Positions 24,964 through 33,568 of a stretch of 60,575 bases of DNA are shown in pieces. The DNA comes from Prochlorococcus sp. AG-402-B19 (lineage in GTDB: Bacteria; Cyanobacteriota; Cyanobacteriia; PCC-6307; Cyanobiaceae). The notes beneath the pieces were generated by a model. The model did no database searches. It was given only the letters and a program-made list of their open reading frames with translations, and was not told the DNA's origin. A program made the translations under genes and the position numbers. The stretch is taken from contig QCHM01000009.1 of assembly GCA_003279615.1 (NCBI GenBank), positions 1 through 60,575 of the forward strand, read 5' to 3'. Numbering within the stretch: position 1 is the stretch's first letter; each line of letters begins with the position of its first letter.

Positions 24964-26937
24964 TTACAAACCATATATTTCATTTATAAGTTTCAAATCA
25001 CGTTGGATAATTTTTTCACGTTTTTGCTTAAGAGTTTGCGTTAACAAGCCATTTTCTATTGTAAATGGCTCTACCAAGGCAATTGAAAATAATCTCTCTT
25101 CTCTTCTAGATCCGAGACGATTTGCCAGTGCTTGATTCATTTCCAATTTTAGAGATTGTCTTAATTCATAATTTTCAGGAGATATTCCAAGAACAACTTT
25201 TGAATTCACACCCCTTTCTGTAAGCCATTCTTTTACGTGATCAATTCTTGGAACAATCAAAGCAGCAAGATATTTTTGATCTTGCCCCAATAGCAAAGCC
25301 TGCTCAATCAATGGACTAGCAATCAAACATTCCTCCAAAGGTCCAGGCTCAATATTTTCTCCACTACTTAGCACAATCGTATCTTTTGCTCTTCCAGTCA
25401 GGATTAAGGATCCATCAGAAAGCAACATCCCTAAATCTCCAGTATTAAACCAGCCGGTAGCATCTAAAACCTTCTTCGATTCAGATCGTTTCCCTAAATA
25501 ACCAGACATTATTTGAGGACCACGCGCAAGAACCAAACCTTTTTGACGCAATTTTTTTATTTGGAATGTTTCAGGATCTACTATTTTTATCTCAGTCTCT
25601 GGTAAAGGTTGACCTGCTCCTCCACGTATATTCCTCCAAGGCCTTCTACATGTGAGGACTGGACTAGTTTCTGTTAAGCCATAACCAACTAATAATTCAA
25701 CACCTAAAGCTTCAAAGAAAGAATCAATATGCGGAGCAATTGCACCTCCACCACTAATTGGGAATCTCAATCTTCCTCCACAAATCTTGGTAAGGATTTT
25801 TGGCCATAAGTAAATAGAAGAAATTCTATGAATTGGGTACCGCATAAGAATCTCTATGAAAGAGATAGTTTGTTCAAAACTAGAAACACTCTCAATAGTT
25901 AAAGAATAAAGTTTTCTTCGAGCCAATTTATATGCCTTACTATTAGAAATTGCACTTTTTATCAAGGTCTTTCTCAGTCTCGGCATTTTATCAACAGCAT
26001 CCTCAAACCCTAACTTTATTGACTCCCAAAGTCTTGGAACTGTTGCCATTACTATTGGCTTAACCCTTGGCAAATCTTCCTTAAGATGCCTAATTGATGT
26101 ATATGTTTGAGTACAACCACAAGAAAAAAAATAATATTCTGCACTACGTTCATATGAATGCCAAATTGGTAAGACACTTAATACAGGCGCACCTGGAGAA
26201 GGGTTCGCTACGCAAGCAAGAGACCTAATTTGATGTAATAAATTATAATGTGTTAGTGGAACTCCTTTAGGTTTACCAGTCGTTCCAGAAGTATATAAAA
26301 TTGTTGCTATTCTTTTTGGTTGCCTATCAATTATTTTCTCCTGTTTACTTACATTTTCTATATTCAATCCTTTCTTCAAAAAACTCTCCCATTCGAAAAC
26401 GCCTTCACAAGCTTTACCCTCAAGTTGAAGAACAAATTTCAAACTATTGATTTGATCATCATTAAGCGAAAGTCTTTCCCATACATCGGAGTTTTGAACA
26501 ATCAATCCAACCGCATTTGAGTCTTCAAGAATATATCTAAGTTCACTTGGTGGAGCAGTTGCGCCTCTAACAGAGTCTGTTGCACCTATTCGCATAAGAC
26601 CTTGATCGGCGATGAGCCATCTAGGACTATTTTCGGCAAAAAGAGCGACCACCTCATCAGGTTCTACTCCGACATGAGAAAAAGCAGATGCTGCCATAGA
26701 AATATTTTCTGCAAGTTCTTCATACGTAAAGCTTTCTGGGTGGAAAGTATGTGGTGAATCAACCGCCAATACCTCCCCTAACTGAACTTTTAATAGTTCC
26801 CAAATCTCGTCAACTTGAGTGATCTTATTAAGATGAGATCTTCTATTAATTGCTTGTTCCTCTTTCCTATTAGGGATCCAAAAAGCCAAAGCATCCTCAG
26901 AAGAAAATATATTTTTTTGTGAGTTAGTTTTTGTCAT
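24964..26937 (-). CDS. Long-chain acyl-CoA / acyl-ACP synthetase (AMP-forming)
   Basis: An adenylate-forming enzyme, 657 aa from the preferred ATG at 26937; an in-frame TTG two codons earlier is also possible. The P-loop is ILYTSGTTGKPKGVPLTHYN, the A5 motif is LLVGYGLTETSPVLTC, then TGWFNTGDLG and LTGRAKDTIVLSSGENIEPG. In cyanobacteria this enzyme (Aas/FadD type) recycles free fatty acids onto acyl carrier protein for membrane lipids, since beta-oxidation is absent. Acyl-ACP specificity is inferred from the organism, not read from sequence. Confidence 0.92.
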   Translation of the reverse strand: MTKTNSQKNIFSSEDALAFWIPNRKEEQAINRRSHLNKITQVDEIWELLKVQLGEVLAVDSPHTFHPESFTYEELAENISMAASAFSHVGVEPDEVVALFAENSPRWLIADQGLMRIGATDSVRGATAPPSELRYILEDSNAVGLIVQNSDVWERLSLNDDQINSLKFVLQLEGKACEGVFEWESFLKKGLNIENVSKQEKIIDRQPKRIATILYTSGTTGKPKGVPLTHYNLLHQIRSLACVANPSPGAPVLSVLPIWHSYERSAEYYFFSCGCTQTYTSIRHLKEDLPRVKPIVMATVPRLWESIKLGFEDAVDKMPRLRKTLIKSAISNSKAYKLARRKLYSLTIESVSSFEQTISFIEILMRYPIHRISSIYLWPKILTKICGGRLRFPISGGGAIAPHIDSFFEALGVELLVGYGLTETSPVLTCRRPWRNIRGGAGQPLPETEIKIVDPETFQIKKLRQKGLVLARGPQIMSGYLGKRSESKKVLDATGWFNTGDLGMLLSDGSLILTGRAKDTIVLSSGENIEPGPLEECLIASPLIEQALLLGQDQKYLAALIVPRIDHVKEWLTERGVNSKVVLGISPENYELRQSLKLEMNQALANRLGSRREERLFSIALVEPFTIENGLLTQTLKQKREKIIQRDLKLINEIYGL

Positions 26938-26985
26938 AGCCAAAAAATAATTTGTTATTTTTTAGTGATATTTAAAGAGATTGAT

Positions 26986-27705
26986 TTATTTTTCCCAGTT
27001 CAATTTAAAACGTCTTTTAACAGATTCCCTTAAAAGAGGCGTAACGTCACAGACTTTGATGCCAGGTATCCAATCACTCAATTTCCCTACTTTCACTTTA
27101 TCTAGTCCACAAGGAATTATCTTTTCGAAACCAATTAGATCACAATCTACATTTAGTGAAAACCCATGCTGAGTCACCCATCTCTTGCAACCAATTCCTA
27201 TGGAACCAACCTTTTTATCTTCACACCAAACTCCTGTTAAGCCATCTACCCTCTTCCCCTCTATTCCCAACAAGTCAAGAACATCAATCAGCACTTGCTC
27301 CAATTCTCTCAAATACCAAGATAAGTCTTTTTTGTGAAGACTTAAATTTAAAACCAGGTATCCAACGATCTGCCCAGGCATGTGATGCGTAACTTCACCT
27401 CCTCTTTCAATACTAAAAACTGGCAAAGGAGAATTATTTTCTTCGAACAACAAATTTTTTTTATCGCTACCTCTACCCATTGTGAAACAAGAAAAATGTT
27501 CAAGAAGCCATACTGCTTGGGGTGAGAACGGTTCCTCAATAAGATTTTTTTGAAAATTCTTCTGCCAACCTAAGGCAGTCTCAAATGGCACAATATTTTT
27601 AGGTTCAAAAAGAAAAGCGGAAGAAGATTGTGCAAGTTGAGGGGTTAGATCTAAGTTGCTATTAGGCCCTGACTCAGGCGAAACAGAATGAAGCTTCTTA
27701 TCCAT
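26986..27705 (-). CDS. lipB: Lipoyl(octanoyl) transferase LipB
   Basis: A 239-aa enzyme moving octanoate from ACP to lipoyl domains such as the nearby E2. Family motifs: ERGGEVTHHMPGQIVGYLVL, KVGSIGIGCKRWVTQHGFSL with the catalytic Lys, and IIPCGLDKVKVGKLSD with the catalytic Cys. The first about 30 residues look non-conserved. The ATG lies inside the first codons of hpf on the other strand (18-bp overlap of two divergent 5' ends), so the true LipB start may be further in. Confidence 0.93.
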   Translation of the reverse strand: MDKKLHSVSPESGPNSNLDLTPQLAQSSSAFLFEPKNIVPFETALGWQKNFQKNLIEEPFSPQAVWLLEHFSCFTMGRGSDKKNLLFEENNSPLPVFSIERGGEVTHHMPGQIVGYLVLNLSLHKKDLSWYLRELEQVLIDVLDLLGIEGKRVDGLTGVWCEDKKVGSIGIGCKRWVTQHGFSLNVDCDLIGFEKIIPCGLDKVKVGKLSDWIPGIKVCDVTPLLRESVKRRFKLNWEK

Positions 27706-28272
27706 GGACGCAATCTTGAATTAACTCCATCACTTCGTGATTACACCAAAACAAAAATTGATAAAGCAACTCACAATTTCCAAGAAATGGTGCAAGAAGC
27801 TGATGTCCACCTCTCAGTCGCTCGAAATCCTCGCGTGCCACAACAGACAGCTGAGGTGACTGTCTTTGCAAACGGAACAGTAATAAGAGCCCAAGAAAGA
27901 AGTGAAAATCTTTATGCAAGCATCGACTTAGTAGCAAATAAACTTGCACGACAATTACGTAAGTACAAAGAGCGACATAACAGTCATAATGTTCATAATA
28001 GTCAGTCAACGAAATCAGTCCAAAACGAAGAAACTCAAAATTTCTCTTCCTCAGATCATTCACTCACTGAAGGTAAAGAACCACATCTACCTAGCCCAGG
28101 AGTCAGACGCAAATATTTCGAGATGACTCCTATGACTATTGAGCAAGCAAGAGTCCAATTAGACCTGATTGATCATGACTTCTATTTATTTAGAGAGGAA
28201 GAAGGATCCGCTTTGCGAGTTATCTATAAGAGAACTCACGGAGGATATGGCGTAATCCAAGAAAAAATTTAA
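27688..28272 (+). CDS. hpf: Ribosome hibernation promoting factor, long form (LrtA)
   Basis: A 194-aa ribosome-binding protein that dimerises and silences 70S ribosomes in starvation or darkness. Residues 1-95 are the S30AE fold (MKLLIHGRNLELTPSLRDYT onward). A variable linker follows, then the C-terminal dimerisation domain (VRRKYFEMTPMTIEQARVQL, then HDFYLFREEEGSALRVIYKR). In cyanobacteria this is the light-repressed transcript lrtA. The start overlaps lipB divergently, so the promoter must lie within lipB coding DNA. Confidence 0.94.
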   Translation: MKLLIHGRNLELTPSLRDYTKTKIDKATHNFQEMVQEADVHLSVARNPRVPQQTAEVTVFANGTVIRAQERSENLYASIDLVANKLARQLRKYKERHNSHNVHNSQSTKSVQNEETQNFSSSDHSLTEGKEPHLPSPGVRRKYFEMTPMTIEQARVQLDLIDHDFYLFREEEGSALRVIYKRTHGGYGVIQEKI

Positions 28273-28286
28273 ATCCTACTAGTCAA

Positions 28287-28970
28287 ATGAGTAAAAACAG
28301 CGTGGAAGAAGCTCATGTCAATATTTCTAATGTGATTTATCAAGCAGTCCTAAATCCTCATTTTGATAAAGAAATGATTGTTCAGATTTGTGATGCATCC
28401 AAGCAAAATGGCTTTGCAGGTTTATGCACTAGTCTGTCCAATCTACCAATTGCACGTGAAAGGTTAGGAAGCAAAAGTACTACAAAATTAATCTCAGTTA
28501 TCGCCTTCCCTTTTGGGTTTATCCCAACTTCTATCAAACGAAAAGAAGCCGAATATGCATTAGATAAAGGAGCAGAAGAGTTAGATCTAGTTCCAAATTA
28601 TTTTGCATTAAAAGAAGGAAAAATAGAACTATTTGCTGAGGAAATAAATCAAATAAGTGAACTTGGTATTCCAGTAAGAGTAATTATTGATGCAAATACC
28701 CTCTCAAACTTCTCAAGACTTTCCTTGGCAATTGATGCATTAATTGATGCGGGCGCAATTGGAATTCAAATAGGCAATGGTTTTGGGCCATCTGCATCAA
28801 AGGATCAAACTAACCATGTCTCTAAAATTGTTAAAAATCGCTGCTCAATTAAAACTGTAGGAGGTATTAAAACTTTTGATCAAGCAATAGAAATTATTGA
28901 AGCAGGCTCAACATTTATTGGGACAAGTTTTGGTTTTGAAATTACCCAAGAACAAAAGAAAAAGGAATAA
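28287..28970 (+). CDS. DeoC-like aldolase family protein lacking the Schiff-base lysine
   Basis: A 227-aa protein of the deoxyribose-phosphate aldolase fold, normal length. Conserved: ELDLVPN (Asp 100), the C-terminal KTVGGIKTFDQAIEIIEAGS (Lys 189) and GTSFG. But the segment that should be FIKTSTGFGPS, carrying the substrate-binding lysine, reads GIQIGNGFGPS: residue 161 is Gln (codon at 28767). The next residues fit, so this is not a frameshift. Classical DERA activity is therefore doubtful; it may be an inactive or altered-function homologue. It is followed by recO with a 1-bp stop/start overlap (TAATG). Confidence 0.82.
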   Translation: MSKNSVEEAHVNISNVIYQAVLNPHFDKEMIVQICDASKQNGFAGLCTSLSNLPIARERLGSKSTTKLISVIAFPFGFIPTSIKRKEAEYALDKGAEELDLVPNYFALKEGKIELFAEEINQISELGIPVRVIIDANTLSNFSRLSLAIDALIDAGAIGIQIGNGFGPSASKDQTNHVSKIVKNRCSIKTVGGIKTFDQAIEIIEAGSTFIGTSFGFEITQEQKKKE

Positions 28971-29770
28971 TGAGTTTAAATCAAAGAATGAAAGGACTGT
29001 CTTTAAAAGTTGGACCTCTCGGCGAGAATGACAGGCTATTAACCATACTTAGTGAAGAAAATGGAATATCTCGTTTTGCTATACCAGGAGCAAGAAAACC
29101 CAAAAGCAGGCTTGGAGCGACATCACCTTTTAATTTTTTAGACTTACATATAGTCGGGAAGAAAAATCTTAGGCGAGTTACACAAATAAAGATTCTTAAG
29201 AGTTATGGGGATCTAGGAAGAAACATCGAAACACTTTCAGCAGCCCAAGCGATTTCAGAGCTAATTATGGTTATGGTTGGCAATGAAGATCCTCAAAAAG
29301 ATTTACTTAAATTGGTTTTAATCCATTTAAATAGACTAAATGACTTACATAAAACAGAATTTGATTCATTAGAAGCTTTAGCAATAAGCGTTCAATCGAG
29401 TGTTCATTTATTGGCTCTAGGGGGATATTGCTTACCACTTCAAAACTGTTGTCATTCTGGTTCCAGGCTGATACCACCTATTGGAGAATGGAGCTGGAAG
29501 TGCAGCTTTATACCTGAAGAAGGTTTTGCTATTGGAACAATTCCTAATGCAAGCGCAGAACTGAATCCATCTGAACTTGCTTTACTTCAGAGACTATTAC
29601 TTGAAAAATTACCTTTTCACAGTAATGGGAAATTATTAGGTCCTAAAAATGTCTGGTTAAAACTACTTAGCATTGTTGAAACCTGGATTGAAACTCATTT
29701 ACAAAAAAAAATTAGATCTCTTCAAATGATGAGAGAAGTAATAATTAGTAATGATCTAAATATCAAGTAG
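28970..29770 (+). CDS. recO: DNA repair protein RecO
   Basis: A 266-aa RecF-pathway mediator that binds ssDNA and SSB and helps load RecA. The N-terminal OB fold has GLSLKVGPLGENDRLLTILS and GARKPKSRLGATSPFNFLDL. The helical domain follows, with YCLPLQNCCHSG near the Cys-rich turn of the C-terminal domain. The start overlaps the DeoC-like stop by 1 bp, so the two are probably co-translated; the deoC-recO order recurs in cyanobacteria. Complete, with no abnormal features. Confidence 0.92.
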   Translation: MSLNQRMKGLSLKVGPLGENDRLLTILSEENGISRFAIPGARKPKSRLGATSPFNFLDLHIVGKKNLRRVTQIKILKSYGDLGRNIETLSAAQAISELIMVMVGNEDPQKDLLKLVLIHLNRLNDLHKTEFDSLEALAISVQSSVHLLALGGYCLPLQNCCHSGSRLIPPIGEWSWKCSFIPEEGFAIGTIPNASAELNPSELALLQRLLLEKLPFHSNGKLLGPKNVWLKLLSIVETWIETHLQKKIRSLQMMREVIISNDLNIK

Positions 29771-29880
29771 AACCTTATATTTGAATTTTTATTAGAAAAT
29801 CTTATTTATAAATTATTTAACTATCAACAATAGTTTGAGAAGAAATATGGGGTAGCTGCTAGTTTGAAATACCGGTTTTT

Positions 29881-31161
29881 TTGAGATTGACCCATATCGC
29901 CTGGCTAGGCAAAAAAACACCTTTTTGCGGAAATGTCTGTTATGGGCTTAGCACGACTGAAGAGCTTAGGGAAAGAGGTTATCAAACAAGTTTTATTCAC
30001 TTTGATAATCCTCTTAGAGAAGGGAATAATAAAACTTCTCTACTCGCAAATGATCCTGATGTCAGCCTTCCTTATTTAATTAAATCGCAGGTTTATACAA
30101 TCCCTTCTTTAAATGCTCAAAGGGAACTTAGAGAATCTCTCTCAAGACTTAAACCTGATTTAGTCCATGCAAGTCTTACTCTTTCGCCATTGGATTTTCG
30201 ACTGCCTGAACTTTGCCATCAACTTGATTTACCTTTGATCGCAACTTTTCACCCAGCTTTCGATTCAAAACTTAGAAATCTTACAGCCAATACGCAGCAA
30301 CTTACCTACCAACTATATGCGCCATCTCTAGCAAAATATGACAAAGTTATTGTTTTTTCTGATATGCAAGCAGAAGTGCTCGCAAAACTAGGAGTTAAAG
30401 AAAATAGACTCGAAGTGATACCTAATGGAATTGATATAAAAAAATGGAAGCCCCATAATCCAAGTAATTCATTAAACAACCTTCAAAATGAAATAAGAAA
30501 AAAACTTGGTCCCGAAAGAATTTTTATCTATATGGGCAGAATAGCTTCTGAAAAAAATGTTGAGGCTTTGCTTCGTGCATGGAGATTTGTCCAACCAAGA
30601 GGATGTCGACTAGTGATAGTAGGGGATGGTCCACTCAGGCCTACCCTTGAAAACAATTCAATTTTTAATAAAGAAGAAAATGTAATTTGGTGGGGATACG
30701 AACCTGATGAAGACAAAAGGATCGCTCTTCTCCAAATTGCTGAGGTTTTCCTACTCCCAAGCCTTGTAGAAGGATTATCTATAGCCTTACTCGAAGCAAT
30801 GGCAACAAGTACAGCATGTATTGCGACAGATGCAGGAGCAGATGGAGAAGTTTTAGAAAATGGTGCTGGAATTATATTAAACACGGAGGGGGTAGCGTCT
30901 CAATTAAGAACCCTTTTACCTGTTTTGTGCGATCAACCCGTGCTTACATATGAACTTGGTAGACGTGCACGTTTAAGAGTAGAAGAAAAATATACGCTTG
31001 AACAAAATATTGACTCACTTGAAAATCTATATACAAATATTCTCAGTCCATCTAATTTGAAACCTCTTCAGCTAATTGACGACTCTTCTGAGCTGCCAAG
31101 ACAACTGCTTCAATTAAAGCGGATCGCAAACCCGCAAGTTCAAGATGTCGAAGAGCACTGA
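29881..31161 (+). CDS. Glycosyltransferase family 4, probable digalactosyldiacylglycerol synthase
   Basis: A 426-aa GT-B fold glycosyltransferase using a nucleotide sugar. The N-terminus (RLTHIAWLGKKTPFCGNVCY) resembles cyanobacterial DgdA. The C-terminal domain has FIYMGRIASEKNVEALLRAW, VIVGDGPLRP, and LLPSLVEGLSIALLEAMATS (EX7E motif). The start is TTG at 29881, and the N-terminus is intact. DgdA adds a second galactose to MGDG in thylakoid lipids; that assignment rests on N-terminal resemblance, and another hexosyltransferase is possible. Its last 110 bp overlap the 3' end of proC on the opposite strand. Confidence 0.7.
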   Translation: MRLTHIAWLGKKTPFCGNVCYGLSTTEELRERGYQTSFIHFDNPLREGNNKTSLLANDPDVSLPYLIKSQVYTIPSLNAQRELRESLSRLKPDLVHASLTLSPLDFRLPELCHQLDLPLIATFHPAFDSKLRNLTANTQQLTYQLYAPSLAKYDKVIVFSDMQAEVLAKLGVKENRLEVIPNGIDIKKWKPHNPSNSLNNLQNEIRKKLGPERIFIYMGRIASEKNVEALLRAWRFVQPRGCRLVIVGDGPLRPTLENNSIFNKEENVIWWGYEPDEDKRIALLQIAEVFLLPSLVEGLSIALLEAMATSTACIATDAGADGEVLENGAGIILNTEGVASQLRTLLPVLCDQPVLTYELGRRARLRVEEKYTLEQNIDSLENLYTNILSPSNLKPLQLIDDSSELPRQLLQLKRIANPQVQDVEEH

Positions 31162-31894
31162 TTGTCGTCCCTCCAGGAGAGGCAACCATATCTTTAAGTT
31201 CAGCAGGATGTAAACTCTTCTTTCTTAATAGCGATGCAGTACCTGAAAGGGTTTTATGAGCTAATTGGTTGGATAAATTGCGGGGCAATCCAGCAGCAAC
31301 AGCCCCATCAGCCATTGCCTCAAGTACTAAAGCTATATACGCAGGGCCTGATGAAGTTAACGCTAAAAAGGAATCAAGCTGTCTCTCAGGTAAATCAAAA
31401 ATTTCACTTATAGGTTCAAAAATTTTTCTAACTACAATCTTTTGAGCCGAGGTTGTACCCTCTCCCCAGGCCAACCCAGTAAGTCCCTCTCCTACAAGAG
31501 AAGGAGTGTTTGGGACAGCTCTTACACATGTATGTCCAGGGAAAGAATTCTGAAGATTTTTTAATGTAATTCCAGCTAATACTGAAATCAATAATGGTTT
31601 AGGTAATTTATCAGTCGATTGGAATGACGAGTTGGATTCTCTGATTTTGCCAAATTGTTGAGGTTTTACAGCTAATAATTTCAAAGGAGCTCTCCAAACC
31701 TCCTTAGACAAAGTATCTTCACAGGAGACTACTTTTACTCCTTTTGGAAGGTCTCTCAAGGCACAAGGAATACTTGAGCTGCTACCAACAATTCCAAAAA
31801 CATTCTCAGATTTGTATACACCTCTTTCAAGAAGAGGTGAAATAATAGCTTTAGCCATACGACCAAAACCAATTATTCCAATTGAAGTTTCCAA
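31052..31894 (-). CDS. proC: Pyrroline-5-carboxylate reductase (ProC)
   Basis: A 280-aa enzyme for the last step of proline synthesis, using NADPH. Rossmann start IGIIGFGRMAKAIISPLLER. The C-terminal helical domain has LTSSGPAYIALVLEAMADGA, AVAAGLPRNLSNQLAHKTLS and MVASPGGTTISALRHLE. The start is TTG at 31894. It is the last gene of the pipX-pipY-sepF-proC string. Its C-terminus (31052-31161) overlaps the glycosyltransferase; both frames look conserved to the end. Confidence 0.94.
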   Translation of the reverse strand: METSIGIIGFGRMAKAIISPLLERGVYKSENVFGIVGSSSSIPCALRDLPKGVKVVSCEDTLSKEVWRAPLKLLAVKPQQFGKIRESNSSFQSTDKLPKPLLISVLAGITLKNLQNSFPGHTCVRAVPNTPSLVGEGLTGLAWGEGTTSAQKIVVRKIFEPISEIFDLPERQLDSFLALTSSGPAYIALVLEAMADGAVAAGLPRNLSNQLAHKTLSGTASLLRKKSLHPAELKDMVASPGGTTISALRHLELAGLRSALIEAVVLAAQKSRQLAEEVSN

Positions 31895-31906
31895 TCTATG
31901 TATCTT

Positions 31907-32482
31907 TTACAGAGCCGTAGCTGCAGTCTCACCCCAAGCAGGCTCTGGGGCAGGAGAAGACTCCTTATAAATTAAATCTGTTCCTTTATTAGTCATATTT
32001 GAAGGAGAAGCTTCCTCTTGAAATGAATTAGTTACAGTTACGCAAGAAGGAGCGAAAAGGAAAATACTCTCTCCAACTCTTTCTTGATGTCCATCGATAG
32101 CAAACGTACCACCTGCGACAAAATCAACAGCTCTTTGAGCCTGATCAGGTTCCATCATTGTAAGATTTAAAATAACTGTTTTACGCTCACGTAAAGCCTG
32201 GATCACCCTTGGCATTTCATCAAAACTACGTGGTTCCATTAAACTCACTTCAGAATCATTAGTTGATATGCCAGGCATGCCAATAACATTTGAAGAATTA
32301 AAACCACCACGACCATCAAAAGGATTGGGCTCAGATATTGTTGACATTGCTCCACTTCCCCCTTTATTAGCTCTATTAAAATTTGCAAAGTCCTCACTTG
32401 TTTCGTAATCGAGCTCATCAAAATCACTATCTAAAAAGTCATCACCAGCGACGACAGCACGAAGACGGGAAATAAGCGACAC
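31907..32482 (-). CDS. sepF: Cell division protein SepF (Cdv2/YlmF)
   Basis: A 191-aa FtsZ-interacting protein of the cyanobacterial divisome. The N-terminal amphipathic helix ([20 protein letters not shown]) is followed by a disordered linker and the SepF core ([58 protein letters not shown]). The start is GTG at 32482. It sits between pipY and proC, a gene order recurrent in cyanobacteria. Confidence 0.93.
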   Translation of the reverse strand: MSLISRLRAVVAGDDFLDSDFDELDYETSEDFANFNRANKGGSGAMSTISEPNPFDGRGGFNSSNVIGMPGISTNDSEVSLMEPRSFDEMPRVIQALRERKTVILNLTMMEPDQAQRAVDFVAGGTFAIDGHQERVGESIFLFAPSCVTVTNSFQEEASPSNMTNKGTDLIYKESSPAPEPAWGETAATAL

Positions 32483-32637
32483 CTGTTAATCCTCTCGGGA
32501 TGATTTGTTAAAGAGTTGGATAAGCCAACAAAAGGTACATCTTCAAAAAATGAAGAATGAACCATATACTTAAATAACGTTCCTTATCTTATGGGGCAAG
32601 CTTTTTTATTGTTTTTTTCATATCTTTGACTATTCAG

Positions 32638-33279
32638 CTAAAGCTTTCGTTGACCAAATAAAAGAGAACCTAAACGTATCCATGTAGCTCCCCCTTCTAA
32701 GGCCTCTTCCCAATCATTACTCATTCCCATTGAGCAATGCTTTAATTCCAAATGATCAGCAAGACTCCTGCACTCACAAAACAAATCTTTTCTTTGAGAC
32801 AAATTTAGAGCTATTGGCGGAATTGTCATTAGACCAATTAGATGAATATTCTTTAAAGAAAGAATATTAGGCCAACTTTTTAAAAGATCTTGTTTTAAAA
32901 AGCCACCCTTTTGAGGATCATCTCTAAGTTTTACTTGTAAAAATATTTTTGGAGTTTTTTGTTCTTCTTGTGAAATCCTAGAAATGCGCTCCATCAACCG
33001 CAAAGAATCTACCGAATGAATAAAATCAAATTCTTTAACAACTCCTCGAACCTTATTTTTCTGCAACTTACCCACGAAATGCCATCGAAGCTGATTTAAA
33101 TCTTTAAGTTCATTTTTTTTTGGGAGAGCTTCCTGTAAACGACTTTCTCCAAAATCCAACTGACCATACTCTGACAGTTTGCGTATAGATCTAGGATGTT
33201 GCCCCTTACTGACAGCTAGCAAACTAGCCCCTAAAGGCAATGAATCTTTGATTTTTTTTAATTCATCAAAGCAAGTCAA
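32638..33279 (-). CDS. pipY: PLP homeostasis protein (YggS/PipY)
   Basis: A 213-aa member of the YggS/PROSC family that binds PLP and buffers vitamin B6 and amino-acid pools. The PLP lysine is in GASLLAVSKGQHPRSIRKL; other family blocks are DFGESRLQEALPKKNEL, LRWHFVGKLQKNKVRG, and CSMGMSNDWEEALEGGATWI. I placed the start at TTG 33279, because a longer frame to 33408 runs through the pipX coding region with non-family residues. It lies 8 bp from the pipX stop; pipX-pipY is the conserved cyanobacterial pair. Confidence 0.9.
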   Translation of the reverse strand: MTCFDELKKIKDSLPLGASLLAVSKGQHPRSIRKLSEYGQLDFGESRLQEALPKKNELKDLNQLRWHFVGKLQKNKVRGVVKEFDFIHSVDSLRLMERISRISQEEQKTPKIFLQVKLRDDPQKGGFLKQDLLKSWPNILSLKNIHLIGLMTIPPIALNLSQRKDLFCECRSLADHLELKHCSMGMSNDWEEALEGGATWIRLGSLLFGQRKL

Positions 33280-33286
33280 AGCATAA

Positions 33287-33553
33287 TCAAATAAAAGTTT
33301 GCTTAAATAGTTCCTGCCAAACGTCAATATCTGAAGCTTTCTCTCTCCTACATTTAGACAAATGCATTTCGGCATAATGCCTAGCGTCCATATATGGAAT
33401 AACTTCAAAAGCTGCTCCTCTTGGTTGCAAAGTAACTAAAAAGAAAATTTTCTGTGCATATAAGGTTGCATATACTTCCCTGCCATTACTTGCTGGTGAA
33501 ACTTGATATAACATTCCAAAAGTCGGATGATTTAGATAACGTTCAGCGTTCAA
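33287..33553 (-). CDS. pipX: PII-interacting protein PipX
   Basis: An 88-aa NtcA co-activator that also binds PII (GlnB), linking carbon/nitrogen status to transcription. The N-terminal Tudor-like part (ERYLNHPTFGMLYQVSP, then ATLYAQKIFFLVTLQPRGAA) and C-terminal helix (DARHYAEMHLSKCRREKASD) match the cyanobacterial family. The start is TTG at 33553. It is followed within 8 bp by pipY; sepF and proC follow on the same strand. Confidence 0.93.
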   Translation of the reverse strand: MNAERYLNHPTFGMLYQVSPASNGREVYATLYAQKIFFLVTLQPRGAAFEVIPYMDARHYAEMHLSKCRREKASDIDVWQELFKQTFI

Positions 33554-33568
33554 ATCATAATTTTTTAA

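Noticed and set aside
32638-33408. Longer pipY frame reaching 33408
   Set aside because: The extra 43 residues overlap pipX coding DNA and match no part of the YggS family; the TTG at 33279 fits the family length.
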